This document shows, piece after piece, positions 22,082 to 32,914 of a stretch of DNA of 64,000 nucleotides; positions within the stretch are counted from its first letter, which is position 1, and each line of letters opens with the position of its first letter. Below the pieces are notes generated by a model. The model had not been told where the DNA came from, searched no databases, and worked only from the letters and a program-made list of their open reading frames with translations. The translations under genes were made by a program, and so were the position numbers. The DNA is from Cryptomeria japonica (Eukaryota; Streptophyta; Pinopsida; Cupressales; Cupressaceae): assembly GCF_030272615.1 (NCBI RefSeq), contig NC_081410.1:289479957-289543956 (forward strand). The letters are read 5' to 3'.

Positions 22082-23212
22082 CATAAATTGGTTAAAACCC
22101 ACCAATTTATGAGTGTTTGAATTAGGTGCAAATCAGACCTACAAGTCTAATTTGCATCTAATATCAGTGAAAAAAATAGCAAGAAGTGCATATCATACTT
22201 GTAGGTCCGATTTACACTTATGAGAAAAGAAAATATCAAATTTAGCTATATATCGAGCTTTTAGGTCCGATATACACTTAGGAAGTCCAAAAATCACTAA
22301 GGTGCATATCTGACCTACAAGCCCAATATACACTTAGCAATAAAAATAAAAGAAAAACAACACAAGGTGCGGATCGAGGTTGTATCCCCAACCTACACCT
22401 TAGAGGATTAATATGGTGCAAGTTGAGGACATAACCATAATATGCACCTAGCAGGCAATACTTAGCAAAAACAATGGAAGGACAGGGTGTTGGTCGGGGA
22501 TATAATCATGACCACCACCTAAATAAGAGACTGGGGTGGGAGTCGGGGTTATAAACCCGACAACCACCAACAACAAGAAAGGCTAAGGAAATGGTGGGTG
22601 GCGGGATTGTATCCCCACCACACACCATAGAGTAGAGCTCTGGTGTATGACGGGGATACAACCTCACCATCCACTATGGGGGGCATGGTTTGAAAAATTG
22701 ATGTGGGTCAGGTTTGAATCCAACACACATCAAAGCCAAGGTTTTGGTGTGTGTCAGGTTCAAAACCTCAACTCACACCTTCAGCTAGGTTTTTAATCGA
22801 AAGGAAGGATTGAAATAAAAATGTAGGCTTGAATACAAACAATACACATCAAATCCAAAAACTTTGATCTATATTGTTCATGTTTAGGGACGAGGGAAAA
22901 CATTACTGAGAAAAAATCATGGGGAAAGATGAAATCGATCTCAAGTACAAAAAACTCAATGCCTTAAGAATATCCTCACAAAAAAGGAAAATAAATAAGG
23001 ACTCAAATTGATAATAAAGATATAAGAAACCTGAATGAAATCAGATCCTTTAAAACATTGGTTACCAATACGTGCCTCATAATGGTGTGAATTAGACTTA
23101 TAGGTCCAATTTACACTATTATGCCCTAAATGGTGTAAGTCGGGCTTATAAGTTTGATTCACACCATAAAAGAATTTAAAGTTGTAAAATCGGGTTTAAA
23201 ACCTGACTTGAC
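22082..23212. repeat. Array of about 15 diverged stem-loop units
   Basis: Successive imperfect palindromes start near 22082, 22122, 22185, 22244, 22299, 22364, 22414, 22484, 22533, 22592, 22638, 22700, 22743, 22840, 23083, 23130 and 23180. Most follow one plan: a left arm beginning GGTG, a core like TCGGG, a short AT loop, the matching CCCGA-type core and a right arm ending CACC. Examples are 22533-22567 (GTCGGGGTT / AACCCGAC), 22592-22628 (ATGGTGGGTGG / CCACACACCAT) and 23083-23118. Arm sequences vary much between units while each unit still pairs with itself. No ORF runs through it. The unit at 22082-22111 has a perfect 10-bp stem. Confidence 0.75.
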
Positions 23213-23558
23213 TTGATATTCACTAGGTTCTTGTTACTGGATTCCGCCTGACCATTACCCTATGGATAATAATCGAATGAATGAGCAAGAGTAATCCCAT
23301 ACTCAAAAAAAAATTGAGTTACTTAAAATGAAGAAAATACAGATGCATTGTCTCCCACAATATTATTAGGAACACCAAATGTATAGATTATATTTTATTT
23401 CAAGAATCGACATACTACCTAAGAAATAGCATATCTTATTAGAATAGTTTCAACCTACTTAGTGAAATAATCTATAGATGTGAGAACGTATATATGTATT
23501 GCACTAGAAGGTAGGCTAATAATGCCAATGAAATCAATACCCCATTGCTTGAAAGGTG
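23213..23558 (-). pseudogene. Ty3/gypsy integrase catalytic core, fragment
   Basis: On the minus strand the fragment reads as an integrase core: TPFKQWGIDFIGII (first catalytic Asp), YVLTSIDYFTKWVE, VGDNASVF (second Asp) and GNGQAESSNKNL (Glu). A TAG stop precedes the Glu motif at a usual Gln position. It is the continuation of the zinc-binding part at 38093-38424, separated by the 14.5 kb insertion. The integrase C-terminus is missing; the hairpin array follows instead. The intact protein inserts element DNA into chromosomes. Confidence 0.82.
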
Positions 23559-23607
23559 TTGACTCTAAATTTTTCTTTGGGGATGAACAACCTTATGGGA
23601 AATTCAG

Positions 23608-24609
23608 TGTTGGGGGACCAACTCGCGCAAAGAAACACTGAATGACTTTCAGGATTGAGAAGCCAACTCTTCCTTGGGTATTAAGGAAAGGGAGAGGAAA
23701 CAGATACTTTTTTAAGAAAATGAGATGCTAAACACCTAGGCGATACACCATATCATTAATAGGAAATGAACCAACAAAAATCAAGGAATATTTGCAACTT
23801 CTGTAAGCATCTGAGCTAAAGACAATCAAAACCACAACCAAATTTGCTTGAAAACATAAGGGACACATTCATCATGCATTCACTAGATAACAAGTATAGA
23901 AAAACATAGTTTAATTAGTGAAGTCTTAGATAAAATATTCCCAAAGTTTGTCAGAATTTTCAACAACAATAGCACAAAAAACACTATAAACAGTAAGCCA
24001 AGAGAGACATCATAAAGGCCATAGGCACAATCTGAATAATATTCTTATAGAAAATCCCAAATAGTTTTTTAAAGGTTGAAAATGAAAGAAAACTCCTACT
24101 TAGCAAATTAGACTGTTCTTCTGCTTCTCCAAATCCTTCCTTTTTGTGACAGAGAAATCCCCCCTTAAATATGCCACTGCTCCTAAAAATAGCTCTCCTA
24201 AAAATCCAAAACTGGCACAACCTCCTTGGAATAGAAAAACATGGCATGTCATAATAGAGGCCACACCCAGCAAAACAAACCCTACAACTCAAACTTTTCC
24301 TTTAATGGCCTAGAGGTTACCTAGAATTGAAAAGATTCTGTTAGAAGAGAAAGGACTGCGGAAAAGGGGACCGCTGCGAGGAACCGCTTGCAAATTGCAC
24401 AAACGAGTGGGTCCACCCAGAAGAACATTCAATAAGCATTGCCATTTGTCACTCTCACGCTGCTTCAAAAATAGGACACCAAAGACGAACCGAGGGAGCA
24501 ACGCTGGGCCACCAAGTGTCTGACACGCTCAACCCTGCTAGCTAAAGAAAAACAACGATCACAACCGGGCTTGCCAAGAAACTTACATCGGGGAAAATAA
24601 AGGTGAACA
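23608..24609 (+). repeat. LTR of the left arm (plus orientation)
   Basis: 1002 bp from TGTTGGGGGACC to GGTGAACA. It is an inverted copy of 37042-38045. A TATA-like TATAAACAG lies at 23985-23993, where the other copy has TATAAATAG. The U3 promoter and the primer site just downstream both give plus orientation. Confidence 0.82.
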
Positions 24610-24613
24610 TTTC

Positions 24614-24631
24614 CTGGTGACTATTAGGGAC
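24614..24631 (+). other. Primer binding site of the left arm
   Basis: TGGTGACTATTAGGGACA lies 4 bp after the LTR end. The other arm reads TGGCGACTATTAGGGACA. This resembles the TGGCGAC-type site I recall for Ogre/Tat elements (Arg-tRNA). Confidence 0.6.
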
Positions 24632-24717
24632 ATTTTTGCCTGTAGAATAGAAGAACCCAAAATTACTGGTTCAAAGACCAAACCTAAACCCACAATGGGG
24701 TGAAAAAGATCAAAACC

Positions 24718-27700
24718 CTACTTCAAGGGTAGCCACTCATCCTTTGAAAGCGTAACTTACATTTCCAACTCTTGGAAATATTACTCCAGGCAAATTACTT
24801 CATCCAGGGGTAGAGGTACAGGTTTATCTTGCACCTAGTTCAGGAGAGCGGAGAGATGGGCTAGAGGATGTAAAAGACCTTCCACTTCATTCACTGAAAT
24901 AGGGCTTCCCAGTCGTTGCAAAAAAACTTTGTCCTACTGCAAAATCTCGATCTACTGCAATACTTGCTCAATCCATAGCATAGAACCATCCACAGGGAAA
25001 GAAGAAGGTAAGCCTAGATAAACAAATTTCTCAACATGCCACTTAATGTCTAGTACTGAAAATTGCAAAGGCGCCAGAGCAGCTAACACTTGCATAATTA
25101 TCTTGTGGCAATTTATGAAGACATTAGTCCTTTTGATTAATTGCCAGCAATCTGCAATCCCTTTCTCCCTAAGCTCCTCCACTAGAGCGGAATAAAGCAA
25201 CTGAATAAGATTCTGGGCTATTGGAAATTTCGGATGGATAAGAAGCATAGAATTATTTATAAGGTTCTCAGCCTCAGCATAGAGGGATTGCACATCACTG
25301 AGAAATCTTAACACCGGCTGCAAAGATGGGCAAAATTGCTTTACCTTTTCCCAATGAGAAACATATAGCTCTATCAGCATGGTGGAGAAGTCTGGGGCAA
25401 TCGGCTAAGGGGGTGGGATGCTCATCAATCGAGATATCTCATTATCTTTCCCAACTGTTTCCTGCTGGAGCTACTAGATTTTGTTTTGCTCAATAGCCAC
25501 CTGATTTTCCAAAGCTAATGTTTTTGCTTCTTTGGTCCTGACGGTTTGTTGCAACTGTAATGTATGATTCTACTCCTACTACAGAAGAGTCTCCAATTCT
25601 AAAACATGCTTACCGGATTGCTCGAGACTTGCTTCTTTTGCTTTTAGTTCAACTTTGAAAGACATCCTCTCATCCATCCATGACACCTAGGCTTCACTCA
25701 GTTGACGGGCATAACCTTCTTTGAGAAGGATTTCTTCGTGCAATTGCATCTGAACCTGGGCGACATCCCTGGAAGAGGCCTTCAGTCATTGTATCTCAGA
25801 ATCTTTATCTTGCGCTTCCTTCAGGGCTACATTTCTTGTCACTTCTTGACCTTTTAGCTAGGAACCAACGCTAATAAGGGCTGACTGCAACTTAAATTTT
25901 TCTATGTTTTCTTGAGCTAGCAGGCTTTGCAGACGATTGATCTCTGATACCCGAGCCTTATCTTCCTTCCTTTGCTGGGAAAGGGAATCGTGGAGGCTAG
26001 CATTTTCTACTTGGAGCTTTTCTAAACGATGGCTCTTCTTAATAAAGTTAATGGACATTGCTTTAGAAGTTTCTTCCATCATCCCAACCTTGTCGGATGC
26101 CGTGGCATTTTGAAGACTAATGCCCATTGCTTGTAACTCATAATCATCAGGTCTCATCTAGGATTCTGGCTTGTCAACCTTGGGAACTAGATTTGCAAAG
26201 TAAAGGCAATTTCTTTGCTCACTGAAATGGGTTTGTAGGCCAGGACGAGTGCAATGAGCACCTTCCTTCTCCTTCCTCTTATTTGCCTTATTCAAACCAA
26301 CGGTTCGATCATAAACAACGTGTTGCTGGAAACTATTTGAGTGATCGATGGCTTGACCTGCGAAAACTATACCAAGAGGGACAGCGAAAAAGAAATGCAA
26401 AAAAGGAGCAGCGAAGGAGGACTGGACTGAATGAGTAATCGCTAGTGGGGAAAATAATAGGACAAAAGGGGAACCCAGTAATGGGAAGGACACTGCAGCC
26501 ATACTCTGGGGGAAAGCTCTTCAGAACCTAGCTTGCGCGACATAGGGACCGCTTCTAATGTGGGCAACTGAAAAGTTGTAGGTATGGGGGTTCTGGCTAG
26601 GAGAGGAGTAGAAGTCTATGCGAGCACATCTTGGGGATTAATCGTCATACTCACTGGGGCCAACGTAAGAGTAGTAGGGACTGAGGTTGATGCTTCCATT
26701 GATGTATTAGGTGCAATTTCTTCTGACCCACTAAGATATGGCTTCTTCTTTGGGAGGCCCTCAAAGGACTATTTCTCAGACCACCTCTTACTAGACTGCG
26801 AACGAGATCTGTGAGTTGCACTATCTAGAGAAGGAGGGATTTCTAGCTCTGGCTCTTGCCCTTCGGTATTTATAATCCCAACTTCCTACTGAACATTCAT
26901 CTTGGGAGATGAGTCCCCTTGCAAGGAACTATCACTTGTCTCATCATCAGATTTATTTACCTTACTCCATTCCTACTCGAAACGCTCATCCAAGGGTGCA
27001 TTTTTGAGGCTAGTTCTAAGCTGATTCACTTCCTGAAAATAGACCCAAAAATTTTCCCTTTTCTTTTTGGGTCAGGATAAAACTTTCATGCCTTCTAACA
27101 ATGCTCGAGGAATTGGCTTCGCGGGGTTGACTCTTTGCATTGGGGAATAAAATTTTAACCACGAGGGGCGATCCAAGATAGGAAAATCACCAGGACCCAC
27201 ATATTTGCTTAGGTCATCAACCCGAGGGTTGGTACATTCCGCCCATGAGTCTCGAGGCTCATGCCTCACAGTATTTTTCCTTTTGCTCAAGTAGCCATCA
27301 GGGTTGTCACTCCAGAAGTCATCAATTACTATGAAACCCAGCTGCACCAGCATCGAAGTCAGGGTTTCCTCAGCTACTTTTCTTCTTACTAGGGTAATTG
27401 GGCCAATGGTCTTGTTATCCTCTATGATGAAAGTATCATGCTTCCCAGCTCCAATCACTTGCTCGACCCTTACTAGCTGCCTTGCCATTTTCAGAGTTAG
27501 GGTTCTGTTAGTCATGTGAGTAGGTAGCCAGAATGGCTCTTCAAAGAAACCATGCACGCGGATGAAAGAGAAATACAGGCCCATGAACCAGTCGTAAGGA
27601 GGGCATTCATTCTACATCCAATTCATTTAGACTTGTGAGAAATGGGTGAGAGGCTCATTGAGAATCACTCCAAAATCCTTGAGTACAAGAGCCAAGAACA

Positions 27701-28694
27701 AATCGGAAAACTGATAGGAGTCATAAGAGGCTAGCAACAGAGGCTTCCAACAAGACACCGACAATACACTTTCCCTCTCATCAAAAGTGGACAAGCACAT
27801 GAACTGTGTGAAAAAGGCTTCATTCTGATGCAGAAGCAGGTGCACCAATACTGAAGAGAACTTGAAACGTCGCAACTATTGGAACTCAGATAACTGCTTG
27901 ACCATGGCCTTAGCAATAGTTATGGAGAAGTCAAAGTGGAAAGGTTCCGCAATAGTTATGGAGAAGTCGAAGTGGAAAGGTTCCCTTTGCTTCTTGCATT
28001 TGAAAAGAAAGCCCATCATGGAAGCTGTGATATTCTGGTCACTATCATGACCACATAGCCAAGCTAGGGTAGATGAAATATCTTTGAGGTCCTCTTGTTT
28101 TAGATCATTGTATGACAAAGGGAACTTTGGAGGCCCTGCTGACAAACTCCGGTTGAGGGAGTTCTGACAGAAAGTTAATGCATCTCTCCTAGTGTTCCAG
28201 ATTTCCTCCATGGATCTCTCTGAGAAAACCTCAGTATTCTCCAAGATTGGGGAGCAGAGCATCTCCCTAATGGCCTTTGGAGGTATGATCAGTTTCAAGT
28301 GCGAGCAAATGATAGAAAATGAGGTAGGATCAAAAGCCTCTACAAAGGTAGCTATGAGTTCAGGACAGTAGGGAACTGCAGGGACCAACGATTGGGGAGC
28401 ACCACTCTTCCACAAACGCACTGAGATAGAATGAGGATCATTTTTGTGATGCAACATCCTCAAACAAGTGGCCTCTCTAAGGTTTTTGGGCTGCTTTTGA
28501 ATCTCAGGCTCGTAGATATTTTTTAAGGAATCCAGAACAACCAACGGGTTCCGGGTCGTCGCTTTCTTTTTGGCCTTTGTCTTTGGATAATCCTTCCTTG
28601 GTGGGATGGCATGAGAAGAGTAAGATAGTTCCTCAAAAATATCAACCTAGAAACCTCTAGGAGTGGCTTTTGTGGATGAAGTCTCTGAATCCAT
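24718..28694 (-). pseudogene. Long antisense ORF of the left arm (unknown accessory protein)
   Basis: The minus-strand reading starts at 28694 (MDSETSSTKATPRGF) and runs about 1300 codons to a stop at 24718-24720, with several stops. Regions in order: a globular N-terminal part with YCPELIATFVEAFDPTSFS, LKLIIPPKAIREMLCSPIL and ISSTLAWLCGHDSDQNITAS; a Ser/Pro-rich linker; a coiled coil near 26160-25650 (KLQVENASLHDSLSQQRKED); and a helical C-terminus with IADCWQLIKRTNVFINCH. It is antisense to its LTR. A private 36-bp tandem duplication at 27913-27984 repeats EPFHFDFSITIA. I do not recognise the family. It is shared with 32915-36918, which allows stop-by-stop comparison. Confidence 0.65.
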
Positions 28695-29275
28695 CAAGGT
28701 AGACAATCGACCTTTCTTGGACTGCTATTAGACTGGAGATAGAGAATGGAAACCTGCGCGTCGTCCTTTGGCCTAACTCGTTGGCAAAAAAATGAACAGA
28801 TTGATGTCCGGGAGAACCTTTGAGCTTTTAAATGCATGACATGCCTTGTTTTTTGCAAAAGCTAAGGCTCGACTGACACACGTGCCAACTAAAATGCCAC
28901 TGCGATCAACCTCCATGAATGAGGGGAGCTGTTATTCCCACTTTCCCAAAAACTACTTGATTGTGTTAGCGTTACTCAGGAAAAGTACCTTGGGCCAAAT
29001 CTTTTTTTAATCGAGAAGATCAACTAGGGATAATGGTTGCGTGAGCTGAAACAGGCTGGCAGAGTTGTCTCATTTAAGGGGGACGTACCTGAAAGTACAT
29101 ATGGCTGTTTGTTTCCATCCATTCTTTTTTCAAAGTGACTAACTAGACGCCGATATCTTGGAAATAATCCCATTCACATGATGCGAATTAATAGAGGTGT
29201 GATAGAGACATTAAAATGTGGCAAGGGTGAGCTCAAGTTGCTGATTGCTTACCTGCCAAGATTTTTGCTATAAAT
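28695..29275. promoter_or_regulatory. Spacer between diverging ORFs with a TATA box
   Basis: No gene. The 28694 ORF points left and the 29276 ORF points right from this spacer. TATAAATATG at 29268-29277 could be a TATA box for the rightward ORF; the inverted copy in the right arm has TATAAATG. Conservation between arms is no stronger than in the coding parts, so the promoter call is tentative. Confidence 0.35.
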
Positions 29276-30006
29276 ATGTCTTTTCAGACATTTTTTTATC
29301 ACAATGTGAGCTATAACGGTGGATTTTCTAAAGAAATCGATACTCCAGTTCAGCTCGTCAGCAGAAGGGCACAAGTTGCTTTCCTAGGGAATATATCAGA
29401 CCGGAGACTGCAAGGGATGATGAGAAGGAAAAATCCATTAATAATTGCTGCCATCAAATGGGTACTTGGGGAAGATTTCATTGGCAATCTAGACTGATAC
29501 CGGTTGAATACAGATATCTGCTCGTGTTTCATGGCTTCTCTGCTAGATTGCGGCCAATTTGGGCTACTGACAACACAGCTGACGCAAGCCTCTTTCCTTT
29601 AGACTATCTGGGGGGCCTTGAAGATGTAGTTGCATATCATGTACCTTTCCTCGGACTCCTTGTGGCATCTGACTTAGAGTGCTTCATCTTTCAGAATGAA
29701 GAAGTGAGGTGGCATCCACTTATCAATGGCTTGAAAACCATGTCATTGTCCTCTCACAGGTACTGTGTCAAGCTAGCTGCCGAGTTTCTTCTGCAGGTGC
29801 ATATGATGGTCCCTATTCCAGAAGGCATGGAATGGTATACTAGCTTCAGGGACTATATCTTCCCAAGAGTCCTATTTCCTGATTAGCCTCCTAACCTGGT
29901 GGTTATATTCATGCATGGGGAGCCTGAGAGTTCTTCTAGTTTGGAATGGCTAGGAGAAGAAGGGGACTCCGATACTGAAGAGGAAGATACTGAGACTAGC
30001 CTCTGA
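29276..30006 (+). pseudogene. Inward ORF of the left arm (unrecognised)
   Basis: One plus frame is open to a TAG at 29884 and, read through it, to 30004-30006. It includes MGTWGRFHWQSRLIPVEYRY, DNTADASLFPLDYLGGLEDV, LECFIFQNEEVRWHPLI and an acidic end rich in Glu, Asp and Ser. It is in the sense direction of the left LTR. Its first part matches the inverted copy at 32340-32060, but from about 29565 the two diverge: the right copy continues as reverse transcriptase and RNase H. I know no similar family. Confidence 0.45.
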
Positions 30007-30149
30007 TAGGCCTTGGCAAAGCATGACTTGTGCTGGAACTGATAGATGTAAACAGGGGAGAGGTCAAGGGCCCGCACATTTTGTAACAGTACGAGTAAAA
30101 CTTAATATAATGATTTTTCTTTTTCTTTATCTAGTCTCTCTTTCCTTTT

Positions 30150-32060
30150 GGTTGTTGAGCTGAAAATAATTAAAATAAATACACACCACACATATGCACA
30201 TAATATACACTATTGACATGGAAAAGGGGAAATGACCCTTAATAATAAGGCTTGAGATGAAAACTGTTAATCGGGATGGAGAGGGAGTCTTCATTAATGT
30301 CTCTAACTCAAAGGCATTGAAACCTTTACATCCTATGATGCGGAAAGGACCCTCTCATAGGTAGTCAAACTTGGTGCATTGACCCAGCTTTGCCGTTCTC
30401 TCATTGTACTTTAGAACAAGGTCTCCAAGGGTGAATATAACATCAAAGCTCTTTTTACTATCAAACCACCTTTTTATGACTTTTTGCCTATCTTGGAGAG
30501 CTGTCAAGGTGGCCTCCCTCACTTCCTCTAACTCCATGATCTCTGCTAGCCTTACAGCCATCAGGCCATTTTCAGCGATATCCATAGATTTTAGCAATTG
30601 TAACGCCAGGATTTCCAGTGACAGAGGAAAAAACGCGTCTTTCCCATATACCAGCTTGTATGGGAATTATTGAGAATCTGCTTGGGTGTTATGTGGTCGG
30701 CCCAAAATGCACTCCTTAGGTGATGGTGCCACTCCCTCTTATATTCCGTGCCTATCCTCTTGATAAGTCAGATCAGATTCTTGTTAGTAGATTGCGCTAG
30801 ACCGTTCCCTTGGAGGTAATAGTTAGAGGAGGTTTTGAGATAAATACCTTTGCTAAGAGAAAACTGTGTGATCCACGAGCTAGTGAATGCACAAGTGTTA
30901 TCAGATATAATGGTTTTTAGGGGACCGTACCGGCAAGTCAGTTCTTCTAGGAAAGATAGCACCTCATTTTCAGATGAATTCCGCAGGGGAACGACTTCAG
31001 ACCATTTGGTGAAATAGTTTGTGGCGGTCAGGATTCATTTATGTCTGGCTGAGCTTAGGGGATTGATTATCCTGACAAAATCAAGTCCCCATTGAGCAAA
31101 AGGTTCTTCAACTGACACAGGCCTGAGCGGCATGACCGCTTTCTTACCCCTCCCCATGTAATATTGACATTCTTTACATTCTCTTACTAGAGCGTGTACA
31201 TCTTTGAACATCAATGGCCAAAAGTATCCAACTTGTGTAATTTTGATCGCGGTTGTAGGGGTGGAGAAATGACCTCCCAAGGGGCCATAGTGAAATTCTT
31301 GGAGAATTTTATCATCTTGGCCTTGATCTACACATCGGAGTAGGACTCCGTCGAAATTTCTTTTGAAAAGAATTTCATTTATGAGGCGAAAACCATTGTT
31401 TTGGAGTCGGTAGAATCTTCTCTTGGTTGGGGGGAGATTTTCAGGAAAGGTCCCTATCTTCATGAATTTTTTTCTTTTGTCAATCCAATTTCTGCTGGGG
31501 GTGTCGGGCATAAACATAACCATCTCTTCTGAGATGGTTTCAAAAATACGGGATTCACCATCCTACACTATATACTCACATAAACCTCTCCCATGGACCA
31601 ACTTTGTGGGCCAGATGTCAACATCATATTCTAGTATCTTAGTGATCCAATTTTCTTTTTTTTCTGTGATGTCACCCTCCATGATGTATTCTCTTACTAC
31701 GGGGTGAGCTACACACATTGTGGTCTTGTTACAGGCAATGAAATGCCAGAATTTTTTTAGTCCTCTTACAGTAGCTAAGGCTTGTTTTTTAACAAAGTTA
31801 TAGCGGAGCTCATAATCTTTGAGAGTTTTTGAATGGAAGGTGATAGGGTGCTCTCCTCCTTTTTGGGTGTCTTTTTGAGTTAGCACCATGGCAATACTAT
31901 GCTGACCGGAATATACATACATTATGAAATCTTTCAACATGTCCGGATTAGATAATACTGGGGCTAAATAGATGGCATGCTTTATTTGATCGAAGGTGTT
32001 TTTGGCTTCAATAGTCCATTTGAAATGTACATCCTTCTTAAGCATGAGAGTGATAGGTCT
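30150..32060 (-). pseudogene. Ty3/gypsy RNase H and integrase, central fragment
   Basis: On the minus strand, in order: the end of reverse transcriptase with RPITLMLKKDVHFKWT (near 32060-32000); RNase H with HPITFHSKTLKDYELRYNF; the integrase zinc domain at 31523-31150 (HYGPLGGH then CKEC, an HHCC pattern); the integrase core with FAQWGLDFVRII, ISDNTCAF and NGLAQSTNK, where the catalytic Glu is replaced by Gln; and the C-terminal domain at 30597-30355 (FTLGDLVLKYNERTAK). Several stops are present. It is in the sense direction of the right-arm LTR, so it is the pol of that half. Gag, protease and most of reverse transcriptase are missing. Confidence 0.82.
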
Positions 32061-32340
32061 TATTATCCCAATGAAGCCACGAAGTGCAAGCAGATATTTG
32101 TATTCACTTGGTATCGGTCTAGATTGCCAATGAAATCTTCCCCAAGTACCCATTTGATGGTAGCATTTATTAATAAATTTTTCCTTCTTGTCATCCCTTG
32201 CAGTCTTTGGTCTGATATATTCCATAGGAAAGTGACTTGTGCCCTTCTACTGATGAGCCGAACTGGAGTATCCATTTATTCAGAAACTCCGCCGTTATAG
32301 CTCGCATTGCGATGAAAAGATATCTGAAAAGACATTTATA
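32061..32340 (-). pseudogene. Right-arm copy of the inward ORF, fused to gypsy pol
   Basis: On the minus strand this is the inverted counterpart of 29276-29565 (MGTWGRFHWQSRPIPSEYKY versus RLIPVEYRY in the left copy). It runs in frame without a stop into the reverse-transcriptase remnant, giving 220 open codons at 32225-31563. The junction lies near 32060. Whether the fusion arose by deletion or template switching cannot be told. Confidence 0.5.
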
Positions 32341-32914
32341 GCAAAAATCTTGGCAGGTAAGCAATCGACAACTTGAGCTCACCCTTGCCCTATTTTAATG
32401 TCTCTATCACACCTCTATTAATTCATGTCATGCGAATGGGATTATTTGCAAGATATCAACATCTAGTCAGTCACTTCAAAAAAAGAGTAGATGGAAACAA
32501 AGAGCCATACGTACTTTTAGGTACGTCCCCCTTAAATGAGCTAGCTCCGCCAGCCTGTTTCAGCTCACGCGGCCATTATCCCTAGCTGATCTTCTCAATT
32601 AAAGAAAGATTTGGCCCAAGGTACTTTTTCTGAGGAACGCCAACACAATCAAGTAGTTTTTGGGAAAGTGGGAATGACAACTCCCCTCATTCATGGAGGT
32701 TGATCGCAGCGGCATTTTAGTTGGTGCGCGTGTCAGCCGAGCCTTAGCTTTCACAAAAAATAAGACATGTCATGCATTTAAAAGCTCAAAGTTTCTCTCG
32801 GTCATCAATCTATTCATTTTGTTGCTAAGGAGTTAGGCTAGAGGACGATGCGCAGGTTTCCATTCTCTATCTCCAATCTGATAGCGGTCCAGGAAAGGCC
32901 GATTGTTTACCTTG
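32341..32914. other. Spacer between diverging ORFs, right arm
   Basis: Inverted counterpart of 28695-29275. No gene. It shares the GTACGTCCCCCTTAAATGAG block with the left arm. Confidence 0.4.

Noticed and set aside
22082-23212. CRISPR-like array
   Set aside because: Units are palindromic but neither identical nor separated by equal-length spacers, and the window is plant nuclear DNA.
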